A stretch of 64,000 nt of DNA from Hyphomonas johnsonii MHS-2 (lineage in GTDB: Bacteria > Pseudomonadota > Alphaproteobacteria > Caulobacterales > Hyphomonadaceae), in NCBI RefSeq assembly GCF_000685275.1, contig NZ_ARYK01000004.1:62001-126000 (forward strand), read 5' to 3'. The position numbers and the translations under genes were made by a program. Of the stretch, positions 17,601-27,565 are shown piece after piece. Under the pieces are notes generated by a model. The model did no database searches, was not told where the DNA came from, and saw only the letters and a list, made by a program, of their open reading frames with translations. Every line of letters begins with the position of its first letter. Positions within the stretch are counted from its first letter, which is position 1.

Positions 17601-18230
17601 ATGACCAGCGTCAAGATCTGCGGCCTGACCGATCCGGACCTCGTGGGCTTTGTCGCGCGCGAAGGCGCCGACTGGATCGGCTTCAACTTTGCACCGGGCA
17701 GCCCGCGCCGCGTGACGCCGCAGGCGGCCGCCACACTGTTGATGCAGGTCGGCCGGGCGCGGCCCGTGGCGCTGCTGGTCGATCCGGACGATGCCGAGAT
17801 CGACACGATCGCCGCGCTGGGCTTTCCCGTGCTCCAGCTGCACGGCGCCGAAACCCCCGGGCGCGTTGCGGCCATCAAGGCGCGCACGGGGCTCGAAATC
17901 TGGAAAGTGCTTGGCGTGGCGCAGCGCGCCGATCTGGATGGCGCCGCGGCCTACACGGCCGCCGACCGTCTCCTCATCGACGCCAAGCCGCCGGAAGGGG
18001 CCACCCGCGCCGGCGGTCACGGCCAGGTCTTCGACTGGACCATCCTCGACCACTGGACGGCGCCCGGGCCCTGGATGCTCGCTGGCGGGCTGACGCCGGG
18101 CAATGTCGCCGCGGCAATTGCTGCAACAGGTGCACCAGCCGTCGATGTCGCCTCTGGCGTCGAGCGGATACGGGGGTTAAAGGACAGGGATCTGGTGCGG
18201 GCCTTCATCCGTGCCGCAAAGCAGCCCTGA
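17601..18230 (+). CDS. trpF: phosphoribosylanthranilate isomerase
   Basis: A 209-residue TIM-barrel enzyme that isomerises N-(5'-phosphoribosyl)anthranilate to the carboxyphenylamino-deoxyribulose phosphate in tryptophan synthesis. The general-base cysteine is in VKICGL at the N-terminus and the general-acid aspartate in LLIDAKPP. Phosphate-binding glycines follow in LAGGLTPGNV. It opens the trpF-trpB-trpA-accD-folC order usual in alphaproteobacteria, 45 bases before trpB. Confidence 0.96.
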   Translation: MTSVKICGLTDPDLVGFVAREGADWIGFNFAPGSPRRVTPQAAATLLMQVGRARPVALLVDPDDAEIDTIAALGFPVLQLHGAETPGRVAAIKARTGLEIWKVLGVAQRADLDGAAAYTAADRLLIDAKPPEGATRAGGHGQVFDWTILDHWTAPGPWMLAGGLTPGNVAAAIAATGAPAVDVASGVERIRGLKDRDLVRAFIRAAKQP

Positions 18231-18275
18231 ACGCGATCCGTCGCGCCCGGGGGATCCTGGATAGAGGCTTGAGAC

Positions 18276-19487
18276 ATGGACCTGCGCAATACCTGGGACA
18301 AATGGCCTGACGCGAACGGCCGGTTCGGCGAGTTCGGCGGACGCTATGTTGCCGAAACGCTGATGCCGCTGATCCTCGACCTCGAAAAGGAATACCGCGC
18401 GGCCAAGCTCGACCCGGCCTTCAAGGCGCAGATGGACGACATGTGGGCCCATTATGTCGGGCGCCCCTCGCCGCTCTATTTCGCCGAGCGCCTGACCGCG
18501 CATTTCGGCGGGGCCAAAATCTATTTCAAGCGCGACGAGCTGAACCATACCGGCGCGCACAAGATCAATAACTGCCTCGGCCAGGTCTTGCTCGCCATGC
18601 GCATGGGCAAGACGCGCATCATCGCCGAAACCGGCGCCGGCCAGCACGGCGTGGCCACGGCCACCATGTGTGCGCGCTTCGGCCTGAAATGCGTCGTCTT
18701 CATGGGCGAAATGGATGTCGAGCGCCAGAAGCCCAACGTGTTCCGCATGCGCCTGCTTGGCGCCGAGATCGTTCCGGTCTCCTCCGGCACCGGCACGCTG
18801 AAGGACGCGATGAACGAGGCCCTGCGCGACTGGGTGACGAATGTCGACGACACGTTCTACTGCATCGGCACGGCGGCGGGCCCGCACCCCTATCCGGAAA
18901 TGGTCCGAGACTTCCAGAGCGTCATCGGCACCGAAGCGCGCGCGCAGATGCTGGAGCGCGAAGGCCGCCTGCCGGACGCCGTGATGGCCTGCATCGGTGG
19001 CGGCTCCAACGCGATCGGCCTGTTCCATCCCTTCATCAATGACGAAGGCGTGCGCCTGATCGGCGTCGAGGCCGCCGGCCACGGCATCGAGACCGGCGAG
19101 CATGCCGCGGCCCTGAACGGCGGCCGGCCCGGCATCCTGCATGGCAACCGCACCTACTTGCTGCAAACCGATGACGGCCAGATCCTCGACGCGCACTCGA
19201 TTTCCGCCGGGCTCGACTATCCGGGCATCGGGCCGGAACATGCCTTCCTGCGCGATACCGGCCGGGCTGAGTATCTTTCTTGTACTGATGACGAGGCGCT
19301 GGCTGCATTCCAATTGTGTACCCGGCTCGAAGGCATCATCCCGGCGTTGGAGCCCGCTCACGCCATCGCGCGCCTCGGCGACGTGGTCGCGGGCATGGAC
19401 AAGGATGGCCTGCTGATCATGAATCTCTGCGGCCGTGGCGACAAGGACGTGTTCAGCGTGGCGAAAGCGTTGGGAGTGGACATGTGA
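18276..19487 (+). CDS. trpB: tryptophan synthase beta chain
   Basis: A 403-residue PLP enzyme that condenses indole with serine in the alpha2-beta2 tryptophan synthase. The PLP lysine is in HTGAHKINN, and the phosphate-binding glycine loop is [20 protein letters not shown] at the N-terminus is highly conserved. In most relatives trpA follows directly; here a small secreted protein and cutA are placed between them, and the stop overlaps a GTG start of that small gene. Confidence 0.98.
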   Translation: MDLRNTWDKWPDANGRFGEFGGRYVAETLMPLILDLEKEYRAAKLDPAFKAQMDDMWAHYVGRPSPLYFAERLTAHFGGAKIYFKRDELNHTGAHKINNCLGQVLLAMRMGKTRIIAETGAGQHGVATATMCARFGLKCVVFMGEMDVERQKPNVFRMRLLGAEIVPVSSGTGTLKDAMNEALRDWVTNVDDTFYCIGTAAGPHPYPEMVRDFQSVIGTEARAQMLEREGRLPDAVMACIGGGSNAIGLFHPFINDEGVRLIGVEAAGHGIETGEHAAALNGGRPGILHGNRTYLLQTDDGQILDAHSISAGLDYPGIGPEHAFLRDTGRAEYLSCTDDEALAAFQLCTRLEGIIPALEPAHAIARLGDVVAGMDKDGLLIMNLCGRGDKDVFSVAKALGVDM

Positions 19488-19894
19488 GGCTGCGACTAGG
19501 TGTAATCTTGTTAGCCGTCTGCTTCCTGCCGGAATTTGCAGGAGCAGAAAACGCGGCTGAAAATGCCGTCCGGTTCTCTCCGAGCGAGGGTTTCGCATTT
19601 CGTTCCCCGTGCCGGGCAGGGCGCTTCGACCCAAAATCGGGGCCTTCGGCGAGCCTATTCGACGGTTGCCTCCTGCGGACCGACGGAACGGCTGACGGCC
19701 TGGATGTGGAGTTCGAGCGTCTTATGGCTTTGGCCGACCCGGATCAGAACATGTGCGGCAGCAATATTGAGGCGAGCAGCCAACGCGGAGTGCTGTTTGA
19801 CACGTCCGGTGTCTGTGGCACTCCGGAATCCGACGAAATAGATATGATCACCTTCAATCTCGATCGATCAACCAGTTGCGGATTCACACAATGA
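19484..19894 (+). CDS. small secreted cysteine-containing protein inside the trp operon
   Basis: A 136-residue protein I do not recognise. It begins at a GTG that overlaps the trpB stop (GTGA) and ends overlapping the cutA start (ATGA), so it is translationally stitched into the operon. The N-terminus is a plain signal peptide ([17 protein letters not shown]). The mature part has six cysteines (in SPCRAG, FDGCLL, NMCGSN, GVCGTP, TSCGF and one in the signal region), consistent with disulfides in the periplasm. Its codon choice (TTA, AGG, CTA) is unlike trpB. No role in tryptophan synthesis is evident; it may have arrived together with cutA. Confidence 0.7.
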   Translation: MRLRLGVILLAVCFLPEFAGAENAAENAVRFSPSEGFAFRSPCRAGRFDPKSGPSASLFDGCLLRTDGTADGLDVEFERLMALADPDQNMCGSNIEASSQRGVLFDTSGVCGTPESDEIDMITFNLDRSTSCGFTQ

Positions 19895-20211
19895 CCAACC
19901 TCCTCCTCATCCGCATCACCTGCCCGTCGCGCCGCGTCGCCGAGGAAATCGCCGACGCCGCGCTCGAGCAGCGCCTCGCCGCCTGCGCCAATCTCGAAGG
20001 GCCGGTCACGTCGACCTATCGCTGGAAAGGTGTGGTCGAACACGCTTTCGAGTTCGTTCTCTGGATAAAGGCGCCGGACGCGCACTGGTCCGATATCGAA
20101 GCGCTGGTGAACACCCTCCACCCCTATGACGTGCCGGCGATTGTCGCCCTGCCATGCGCGCATGCCTCCAAGCCTTACGAGGCCTGGGTCAACGAAAATA
20201 CGGACGCATAA
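19891..20211 (+). CDS. cutA: divalent cation tolerance protein CutA
   Basis: A 106-residue protein with the CutA1 fold: ITCPSRRVAEEIADAAL at the start, LAACANLEGPVTSTYRW and the C-terminal HPYDVPAIVALP block are all family signatures. CutA forms trimers and has been linked to copper tolerance, although its biochemical role is debated. The ATG at 19891 overlaps the previous stop, and its own stop TAATG overlaps the trpA start. Its position between trpB and trpA is unusual. Confidence 0.95.
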   Translation: MTNLLLIRITCPSRRVAEEIADAALEQRLAACANLEGPVTSTYRWKGVVEHAFEFVLWIKAPDAHWSDIEALVNTLHPYDVPAIVALPCAHASKPYEAWVNENTDA

Positions 20212-21038
20212 TGCCTACTTCCCGAATAACGGCGCGCTTTGACAAGGTTAAGGCGGAAAATCGCGCGGCGCTCGTCGCCTACCTGATGGCGGGCGATCCG
20301 GACCTTGAAACCAGCTATGCCTGCATGTGCGCCCTGCGCGACAAGGGTGCCGACATTATCGAGATCGGTGCCCCGTTCAGCGACCCGATGGCGGACGGCC
20401 CGGCCATCCAGCGCGCGGGCCTGCGCGCCCTTGCCCGCCACACCACGCTGATCGACGTGCTGGGCCTGGCTGCCCGCTTCCGCGAGACCGACCAGGAAAC
20501 GCCCCTGATCCTGATGGGCTATGCCAATCCGGTCCATTCGCTGGGCTATGCCGCCTTCGCTGAAGCGGCCCACGCTGCCGGCATCGACGGCACCATCCTC
20601 GTCGACCTGCCACCCGAGGAAGACGCCGAGCTGCGCGCCGAATATGCCAAGCACGATATTTCCGTTATCCGCCTTGCCACCCCGACCACGCACGAGGCCC
20701 GCATGGCCAAGGTCGCCGATGGCGCCTCGGGCTTCATCTATTTCGTTGCTGTAACAGGCGTTACAGGGGCCGGCTCTGCCGACCCGAAAGCCATTGCCGG
20801 GAACGTCGATATGGTCCGCCGCGTATCGGGTTTGCCGGTCTGCGTCGGGTTTGGTGTGAAAAACGGCACCCAGGCTGCAGAAATGGCTAAAATTGCCGAG
20901 GGGGTTGTCGTAGGGTCTGCTTTCGTGGAGCATGCACAGTCAGCCCACGAATCGGGTGATTTTGCGGCCGCGCCGCGGGGAATGGGCGCGTTGGCAGGGG
21001 AACTGAGCGTGGCGATTGCAAGCGTCGCGAAACTGTAG
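20211..21038 (+). CDS. trpA: tryptophan synthase alpha chain
   Basis: A 275-residue TIM barrel that splits indole-3-glycerol phosphate to indole and glyceraldehyde 3-phosphate. Catalytic Glu and Asp lie in EIGAPFSDPMADGPAIQ. FVAVTGVTGAGS and VGFGVKNG provide the phosphate site. The ATG at 20211 overlaps the cutA stop by one base. It is separated from its partner trpB by two unrelated genes, but all are coupled by overlapping ends. Confidence 0.98.
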   Translation: MPTSRITARFDKVKAENRAALVAYLMAGDPDLETSYACMCALRDKGADIIEIGAPFSDPMADGPAIQRAGLRALARHTTLIDVLGLAARFRETDQETPLILMGYANPVHSLGYAAFAEAAHAAGIDGTILVDLPPEEDAELRAEYAKHDISVIRLATPTTHEARMAKVADGASGFIYFVAVTGVTGAGSADPKAIAGNVDMVRRVSGLPVCVGFGVKNGTQAAEMAKIAEGVVVGSAFVEHAQSAHESGDFAAAPRGMGALAGELSVAIASVAKL

Positions 21039-21067
21039 GGACTGTTACAGTCTTAAGGAGTTGAGGC

Positions 21068-22045
21068 ATGAACTGGATCACGAAGGTCACCCCGCCGGGC
21101 CTTAAGACCATGCTCGCCAAGAAGGAAACGCCTGACGACCTCTGGGTCAAATGCCCGGTGTCAGGCGAACTCGTCTACAAGACAGACCTTGAAGAGAACT
21201 GGTGGGTGACGCCCGCTGGCGCGCACATGCGCATCAGCCCGCGAACCCGCATGCGCCTCTTGTTCGACGAGGAGCGCTGGGAGCCGCTGGCCCTGCCGCC
21301 GGTCCAGATCGATCCTTTGAAATTCAAGGACGACAAGCCCTATCCGGCCCGCCTGAAGGCGGCCAAGGCCAAGATCGCCGCGCGCGAGAAGCGCGAGACC
21401 GAAGGCGGCGGCGCACCGCTGCTGCAGGATGACTGCATGGTCGCGGCCTATGGCAAGATCGGCGGCGTGCCGACCGTGCTGCTGGTGCAGGATTTCGATT
21501 TCATGGGCGGGTCGCTCGGCATGGCGGCGGGCGAAGGCTTCGTCACGGCTGCGCAGATGGCGCTCGCCCGCAAGGCGGCCTTTGTCGTCTGCACGGCGTC
21601 CGGTGGCGCGCGCATGCAGGAAGGCACGCTCAGCCTGATGCAGATGCCGCGCACGACCCTGGCAGTGAACGACCTGGCCGAGGCCAAGCTGCCTTATGTC
21701 GTCGTTCTCACCGATCCGACTTCGGGCGGCGTGTCGGCCTCCTATGCGATGCTCGGCGACGTGCACCTGGCCGAGCCCGGCGCGATGATCGCCTTCTCCG
21801 GCCCGCGCGTGATCGAACAGACCATCCGCGAAAGCCTGCCCAAGGGCTTCCAGCGGTCCGAGTTCCTGCGCGAGAAGGGACAGGTCGACATCGTCGTTGA
21901 CCGGCGCAAGCTGAAGGACACGCTGTCGCGGGTCCTGTCCCATCTGTTGCCGAACTCCCGCCGCCGGGAAGACCTGCGCTCTGCGCCCCTCACCCAGCCG
22001 AAGACCCATGCGCCCAAGGCCGCGTCCAAAGGCAAGACTGCTTGA
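21068..22045 (+). CDS. accD: acetyl-CoA carboxylase carboxyltransferase subunit beta
   Basis: A 325-residue subunit that, with AccA, transfers CO2 from biotin to acetyl-CoA for fatty acid synthesis. GSLGMAAGEG, SGGARMQEGT and SGGVSASYAMLGD are the carboxyltransferase core motifs. The N-terminal zinc ribbon is degenerate: it reads WVKCPVSGELVY and WVTPAGAHMRI, keeping only one of the four zinc cysteines of E. coli AccD, so it probably binds no zinc. As I recall, other alphaproteobacteria have the same loss. SD AAGGAGTTGAGGC precedes ATG 21068. Confidence 0.97.
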   Translation: MNWITKVTPPGLKTMLAKKETPDDLWVKCPVSGELVYKTDLEENWWVTPAGAHMRISPRTRMRLLFDEERWEPLALPPVQIDPLKFKDDKPYPARLKAAKAKIAAREKRETEGGGAPLLQDDCMVAAYGKIGGVPTVLLVQDFDFMGGSLGMAAGEGFVTAAQMALARKAAFVVCTASGGARMQEGTLSLMQMPRTTLAVNDLAEAKLPYVVVLTDPTSGGVSASYAMLGDVHLAEPGAMIAFSGPRVIEQTIRESLPKGFQRSEFLREKGQVDIVVDRRKLKDTLSRVLSHLLPNSRRREDLRSAPLTQPKTHAPKAASKGKTA

Positions 22046-22056
22046 TCGGAGACAGC

Positions 22057-23295
22057 GTGGCCGTTGCCGAAGCGCTCGCGCGGTTCGAGGGGCTCTATCC
22101 GGAAAAGATCGAACTGTCGCTCGGGCGGGTCGAGGCGGCGCTTGACGCGCTTGGCCGGCCGCAGGACCGTCTGCCGCCGGTGATCCATGTCGCCGGCACC
22201 AATGGCAAGGGATCCACCACCGCCTTCATGCGCGCCATGGCCGAGGCTGCCGGCCTGCGGGTCCATGTCTTCACCTCGCCCCACCTCGTCCGCTTCAACG
22301 AGCGGATCCGCCTGGCCGGCGAGATCGTCGATGACGCGCGCCTGGTCGCCTGGCTCGACCGCACGTACGCGGCCCTGACCGGCCTGCAGATCACCCATTT
22401 CGAGGCCACCACGGCGACCGCCCTCCTTGCCTTCAGCGAAGTGCCGGCCGACCTCCTCATTCTTGAAGTCGGGCTCGGCGGGCGCTTTGACGCCACCAAT
22501 GTGATCGAGAACCCGGCGCTCTGCGTCATCACGCCGATCGACTTCGACCACAAGGCCTTCCTCGGCTCCGACATCCGCAAGATCGCGGGCGAGAAGGCCG
22601 GCATCATCCGGCCCGGCCGCCCCGTCCTGACGGCCATCCAGCGGCGGGTCTGCGACGAGGTCATCGCGAAGGAGGCCGAGCGGCAGGGCGCGCCGCTTTA
22701 CCGGCTGAAAGCCCATTTCATCGACGCCATGCCGGCCGACATTTCCCTCATCGGCGAACACCAGCGCGGCAATGCGGCGCTCGCCGCCATCGCCATGCAG
22801 CTCTTCGGCGGATCCACGCTCGTCGACCAGGCCGCGATCTTCGAAGGCGCCCGCACCGCTGTCTGGCCCGCCCGGATGCAGCGGCTGCAGGCCGGCCCTG
22901 TCACCGCGCTGGCCCCGCAGGCCGAGGTCTGGCTCGATGGCGGGCACAATCCGCACGCCGCCCGCGCCATCGCCCGGCACCTGACCAGCCTGCCTGGCAA
23001 GACAGTCCTCGTCACGGCGATGCTGGCCTCCAAGGACGCGACCGGCTTCTTCCTGCCGTTCCGCCATCTCGACCCCGCCGTGTTCACGCTGCCCAACGCC
23101 CCCGGCCATCGCGGCGCCGAACCGCATGACCTTGCCGAGGCCGCGCGCACTGCAGGGCTGACGGTTACCACCTGCGCCAGTCTCGAAGCGGCTGTCACGG
23201 CCGCCGCCGCCACCGGTGCGGACCGCATCCTGATCTGCGGATCGCTCTACCTTTCCGGCGAAGTGCTGGCCAAGAACGAGGAAGCGCCCGCCTAG
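22057..23295 (+). CDS. folC: bifunctional folylpolyglutamate/dihydrofolate synthase
   Basis: About 412 residues; an ATP-dependent Mur-ligase-like enzyme that adds glutamates to folates. The P-loop is VAGTNGKGST, FTSPHLVRFNERI follows, and EVGLGGRFDATNV plus TPIDFDHKAFLG are family marks. I favour GTG 22057 behind GGAGACA; a TTG at 22042 that overlaps the accD stop is in the same frame. It is the last gene of the trp-accD-folC group, 84 bases before the next gene. Confidence 0.95.
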   Translation: MAVAEALARFEGLYPEKIELSLGRVEAALDALGRPQDRLPPVIHVAGTNGKGSTTAFMRAMAEAAGLRVHVFTSPHLVRFNERIRLAGEIVDDARLVAWLDRTYAALTGLQITHFEATTATALLAFSEVPADLLILEVGLGGRFDATNVIENPALCVITPIDFDHKAFLGSDIRKIAGEKAGIIRPGRPVLTAIQRRVCDEVIAKEAERQGAPLYRLKAHFIDAMPADISLIGEHQRGNAALAAIAMQLFGGSTLVDQAAIFEGARTAVWPARMQRLQAGPVTALAPQAEVWLDGGHNPHAARAIARHLTSLPGKTVLVTAMLASKDATGFFLPFRHLDPAVFTLPNAPGHRGAEPHDLAEAARTAGLTVTTCASLEAAVTAAAATGADRILICGSLYLSGEVLAKNEEAPA

Positions 23296-23379
23296 GCCCG
23301 CCCGTCATGCGCAGGAATCGGGTGGATTGCGTTCGCCGCTTCGTGCCAGCAAACTGGTGCGCAAACGGAGGGACGCAGC

Positions 23380-24216
23380 ATGACGACGCAGAAAGACAAG
23401 GCTTTCGCCTTCAAGGCCCTGCACGACGGGCCGGACATGTTCGTGATTCCCAATCCCTGGGATGTCGGTTCGGCCCGCATCCTGTCCGGGCTGGGCTTCA
23501 AGGCGCTGGCCTCGACCAGTGCCGGCTTTGCCGCCAGTACCGGCGTTGCCGACTACCACATCACCCGCGACCTGAAGCTCGCCCATGTCCGCGCCCTCGC
23601 TGCGGCGACGCCGCTGCCGCTCAGTGCTGATCTCGAGAACGGTTTCGGCCACAGCCCGGCAACCTGCGCCGAGACGATCCGCCTCGGGGCCGAGGCCGGC
23701 CTTGTCGGCGGCTCGATCGAGGATTTCACCGGCGATGCCGCCAAGCCGCAATACGATATCGCCGCGGCAGCAGACCGTGTGCGCGCCGCTGTCGAGGCCG
23801 CCAATGCGCTGGATTTCCCGTTCCTTGTCACCGCCCGCGCCGAGAACTTCTTCACCGGCGTGCCAGACCTGGCCGACACGATTGCCCGCCTGCAGGCCTA
23901 CCAGGAAGCCGGTGCGCACGTGCTCTATGCGCCGGGCTTGCGATCGATGGACGATATCAGGACCGTGGTCACCGCCGTCGACCGGCCGGTCAACGTGCTG
24001 ATGGGGCCGCGCGCCGGCGGCTTCGTGCCGATGGCAGATCTGGCGGCCGCCGGCGTCAAGCGTGTCAGCATGGGCTTCGTGCTCGCCAGTGCGGCCTATG
24101 GCGCGCTGATCCGGGCGGGCGAGGAACTCATGGCCACGGGCACACTCGGCTTCCTCAAGGGCGCCGTGCCGGGCAAGACCCTCGCCGACCTGATGACAAA
24201 GGGCGCCGACAGCTAG
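23380..24216 (+). CDS. isocitrate lyase/PEP mutase family protein
   Basis: A 278-residue TIM-barrel protein of the PEP mutase/isocitrate lyase superfamily. FVIPNPWDVGSARIL at the start, ALASTSAGFAAS, LSADLENGFG with the Mg-binding acidic residues, and EDFTG are the family's marks. This subgroup cleaves C-C bonds of 2-hydroxy or 2-oxo acids (oxaloacetate hydrolase or 2-methylisocitrate lyase-like) but the specific substrate is unknown. ATG 23380 follows GGAGGGACGC. Its TAG stop shares CTAG with a small gene on the other strand. Confidence 0.85.
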   Translation: MTTQKDKAFAFKALHDGPDMFVIPNPWDVGSARILSGLGFKALASTSAGFAASTGVADYHITRDLKLAHVRALAAATPLPLSADLENGFGHSPATCAETIRLGAEAGLVGGSIEDFTGDAAKPQYDIAAAADRVRAAVEAANALDFPFLVTARAENFFTGVPDLADTIARLQAYQEAGAHVLYAPGLRSMDDIRTVVTAVDRPVNVLMGPRAGGFVPMADLAAAGVKRVSMGFVLASAAYGALIRAGEELMATGTLGFLKGAVPGKTLADLMTKGADS

Positions 24217-24380
24217 CCGTCATCTGCCCCGACATCCTTCAGCAGGTGCGGCGGGAGCGTCGTCTGCAGGCGGGCGCGCACGCGCTGCCGGTCATGGTGG
24301 GCGTCTGGTGGACCCTTTGGCTTACGGGCAAAGGGCCAAAACCGGCTGGCGACCCGCGCCAGCACGATGTGAATGTTCAT
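24213..24380 (-). CDS. small DUF1127-like protein
   Basis: A 55-codon reading frame. The C-terminus reads RVRARLQTTLPPHLLKDVGA, close to the tail of DUF1127 proteins (which typically have a LPDHLLRDIG-like segment). The N-terminus MNIHIVLARVASRFWPFARK is basic and aromatic, also as in that family. In other alphaproteobacteria DUF1127 proteins bind RNA and tune phosphate, carbon or stress responses. The stop codon overlaps the opposing gene's stop at CTAG, an arrangement seen three more times in this window. The ribosome site is weak (CAGG). Confidence is moderate because of the length. Confidence 0.55.
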   Translation of the reverse strand: MNIHIVLARVASRFWPFARKPKGPPDAHHDRQRVRARLQTTLPPHLLKDVGADDG

Positions 24381-24644
24381 GTGAACCTGAAAGCTGGATG
24401 TGGAAACGGGGGCTGGACATGGCTCGGGTCTCCTTTCCTGGCTTCAAGGCCGCGGCGCACGCTGCGCCGGGTGAACGAAGATGTGGCATATAATGGATCG
24501 CGTCAGAGGGGAAGTGCGGTGGGAAAAACCGCGACCAACCGCGCCAAACTGACCTGAACGTCAACGTAAACCTTGCGTCTTTCGCGGCGGACGTTTAGTC
24601 ACGCCGCAATATCTCAAACCCCTAGAACCCAAAGGGAGCACCGC
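24381..24644. other. non-coding region upstream of etfBA
   Basis: 264 bases between the small DUF1127-like gene and etfB. A TATAAT hexamer lies at 24489-24494 but no good -35 partner is found at normal spacing, so I do not call a promoter. Several frames are open but none looks like a gene. Confidence 0.4.
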
Positions 24645-25391
24645 ATGAAGGTCCTCGTGCCCGTCAAACGCGTGATCGACTATAACGTGAAAGTTCGCGT
24701 CAAGCCGGACAAGTCCGGCGTCGACCTCGCCAATGTCAAAATGTCCATGAACCCGTTCGACGAGATTTCCGTCGAGGAAGCGGTCCGGATGAAGGAAGCC
24801 GGCACGGCGACCGAAGTGGTCGTTGTCTCGATCGGGCCCCAGCAGGCCCAGGAAACGCTGCGCACGGCGCTCGCCATGGGCGCAGACCGCGGCATCCTGA
24901 TCAAGACAGATGTGGCCGTCGAGCCGCTGGCCGTGGCCAAGCTGCTCGCCAAGGTCGTTGCCGAAGAGAGCCCCGAACTGGTCCTGCTCGGCAAACAGGC
25001 GATTGATGACGATTCGAACCAGACCGGCCAGATGCTCGCCGCCCTGCTCGACTGGCCGCAAGGCACGTTCGCCTACAAGCTCGAAAAAGACGGCGACAAG
25101 CTGACGGTCACCCGCGAAGTCGACGGCGGCCTGCAGACGGTCTCCCTCGCCCTTCCGGCCATCGTGACGGTCGACCTGCGCCTCAACGAGCCGCGCTATG
25201 CATCGCTGCCGAACATCATGAAGGCGAAGAAGAAAGAGATCGTCGAGAAGTCGCCGGAAGACTATGGCGTCGACGTTTCGCCGCGCCTGACGATTGTCCA
25301 GGTCACCGAACCGCCGGTCCGTCAGGGCGGTGAGAAGGTCGAAGATGTCGCCACGCTGGTTGCCAAACTCAAAACTGCAGGAGCTGTGTAA
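24645..25391 (+). CDS. etfB: electron transfer flavoprotein beta subunit
   Basis: A 248-residue subunit that, with EtfA, carries electrons from acyl-CoA dehydrogenases to ETF:quinone oxidoreductase. [16 protein letters not shown] at the start, [14 protein letters not shown] and [15 protein letters not shown] are signatures. ATG 24645 follows AAAGGGAG. Its TAA overlaps the etfA ATG by one base. The downstream hbd gene fits a fatty-acid oxidation theme. Confidence 0.97.
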   Translation: MKVLVPVKRVIDYNVKVRVKPDKSGVDLANVKMSMNPFDEISVEEAVRMKEAGTATEVVVVSIGPQQAQETLRTALAMGADRGILIKTDVAVEPLAVAKLLAKVVAEESPELVLLGKQAIDDDSNQTGQMLAALLDWPQGTFAYKLEKDGDKLTVTREVDGGLQTVSLALPAIVTVDLRLNEPRYASLPNIMKAKKKEIVEKSPEDYGVDVSPRLTIVQVTEPPVRQGGEKVEDVATLVAKLKTAGAV

Positions 25392-26320
25392 TGGCTGTCC
25401 TCGTAATTGCTGAACATCACCATGGCGGCCTGTCGGACGCGACCCACAAGGTCGTCACGGCGGCGTCGAAATTCGGCGGCGACGTCGATATCCTCGTGGC
25501 AGGTGAAAACGCCGGCGCAGTGGCCCCGGAAGCGGCCAAGGTGTCCGGTGTGCGCAAGGTGCTGAAGGCCGAAGGCGAGACCCTGCGCAAGCAGACCGCC
25601 GAAGCCATGGAAGCCCTCGTCGTGCCGCTGATGGCCAATTATGACGCCGTCTTCATCGCGGCCTCGACCACCGGCAAGAACTTCGCACCGCGCATCGCCG
25701 CCAAGCTCGACGTCATGCAGCTGTCCGAAATCGTCGAAGTCGTCGACCAGTCCACGTTCGTGCGCCCGATCTATGCCGGCAACGCGATCATGACGGTCAA
25801 ATCCGCCGACGCCAAGAAGGTCATCACCGTGCGCGGCACGGCCTTCCCGGCCGCCGGCAATGACGGTTCGGCCTCGATCGAGGATGTTGCGGCGCCGTCC
25901 GGCCCGTTCAAGTCGGAATTCGTCTCGGAAGAAATGGTCAAGTCGGACCGTCCGGAACTCACCGGCGCCAAGCGCGTCGTGTCCGGCGGCCGGGCCCTCG
26001 GCTCGTCCGAGAAGTTCCAGGAATTCATCATCCCGCTGGCTGACAAGCTCGGCGCTGCCGTCGGTGCCTCGCGCGCTGCCGTCGATGCCGGCTATGCCCC
26101 GAACGACTACCAGGTCGGCCAGACCGGCAAGATCGTGGCACCGGAACTGTACATCGCCATCGGCATTTCCGGCGCGATCCAGCACCTTGCCGGCATGAAG
26201 GATTCCAAGATCATTGTTGCCATCAACAAGGACGAGGAAGCCCCGATCTTCCAGGTCGCCGATTACGGCCTCGTGGCGGACCTGTTCGTCGCCGTGCCGG
26301 AATTGACTGCTGCGCTCTAG
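25391..26320 (+). CDS. etfA: electron transfer flavoprotein alpha subunit
   Basis: A 309-residue FAD-binding subunit. The C-terminal FAD domain contains [42 protein letters not shown] and [16 protein letters not shown], all typical. It overlaps etfB by one base and ends before a strong rho-independent terminator, so etfBA form a two-gene transcript. Confidence 0.98.
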   Translation: MAVLVIAEHHHGGLSDATHKVVTAASKFGGDVDILVAGENAGAVAPEAAKVSGVRKVLKAEGETLRKQTAEAMEALVVPLMANYDAVFIAASTTGKNFAPRIAAKLDVMQLSEIVEVVDQSTFVRPIYAGNAIMTVKSADAKKVITVRGTAFPAAGNDGSASIEDVAAPSGPFKSEFVSEEMVKSDRPELTGAKRVVSGGRALGSSEKFQEFIIPLADKLGAAVGASRAAVDAGYAPNDYQVGQTGKIVAPELYIAIGISGAIQHLAGMKDSKIIVAINKDEEAPIFQVADYGLVADLFVAVPELTAAL

Positions 26321-26348
26321 GGCGCACCCGGCACCCGCAAAAGACAAA

Positions 26349-26376
26349 CCCCCGGCCCCGTGGCCGGGGGTTTTTT
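26349..26376 (+). terminator. rho-independent terminator after etfA
   Basis: CCCCCGGCC (26349-26357), loop CCGT and GGCCGGGGG (26362-26370) form a perfect 9-bp stem, directly followed by TTTTTT (26371-26376). AAA before the stem can extend the pairing with the T-run. Confidence 0.93.
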
Positions 26377-26454
26377 CTTGCGCCCGGCCACCTGTGCCCC
26401 GCACGCCACACCCGGCGGAACTCGCAAACCGGAACCGATGGCAGCGCTTGATAT

Positions 26455-26482
26455 TTGACGCACTGCACAATCAGGATATGAG
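26455..26482 (+). promoter_or_regulatory. possible promoter of the 3-hydroxybutyryl-CoA dehydrogenase gene
   Basis: TTGACG (26455-26460) and TATGAG (26477-26482) are spaced by 16 bases and end 42 bases before the start codon, downstream of the etfA terminator. The -10 is imperfect. Confidence 0.4.
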
Positions 26483-26524
26483 CTAGATACAGAAGAACAA
26501 ACTCAGGCCCGGGACACTTCCAGA

Positions 26525-27403
<879 letters not shown>

Positions 27404-27565
27404 GTCGCCCGCACCGGCGCTTTATCTCAACGCACTGGAAAGCCGACGACCCTTCGTCTGGCACCGCCAAACGATCTGCATTCCCTGTATCTGTTAGGGG
27501 GTAATACATATTGTTGGCGCCGTCTGGAGGGCGCTACGATCCTGCCAATCGAAAAAGGTACCCAC

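Noticed and set aside
24489-24494. A TATAAT hexamer upstream of etfB
   Set aside because: No -35 element lies at 16-18 bases, so the hexamer alone is not enough for a promoter call.
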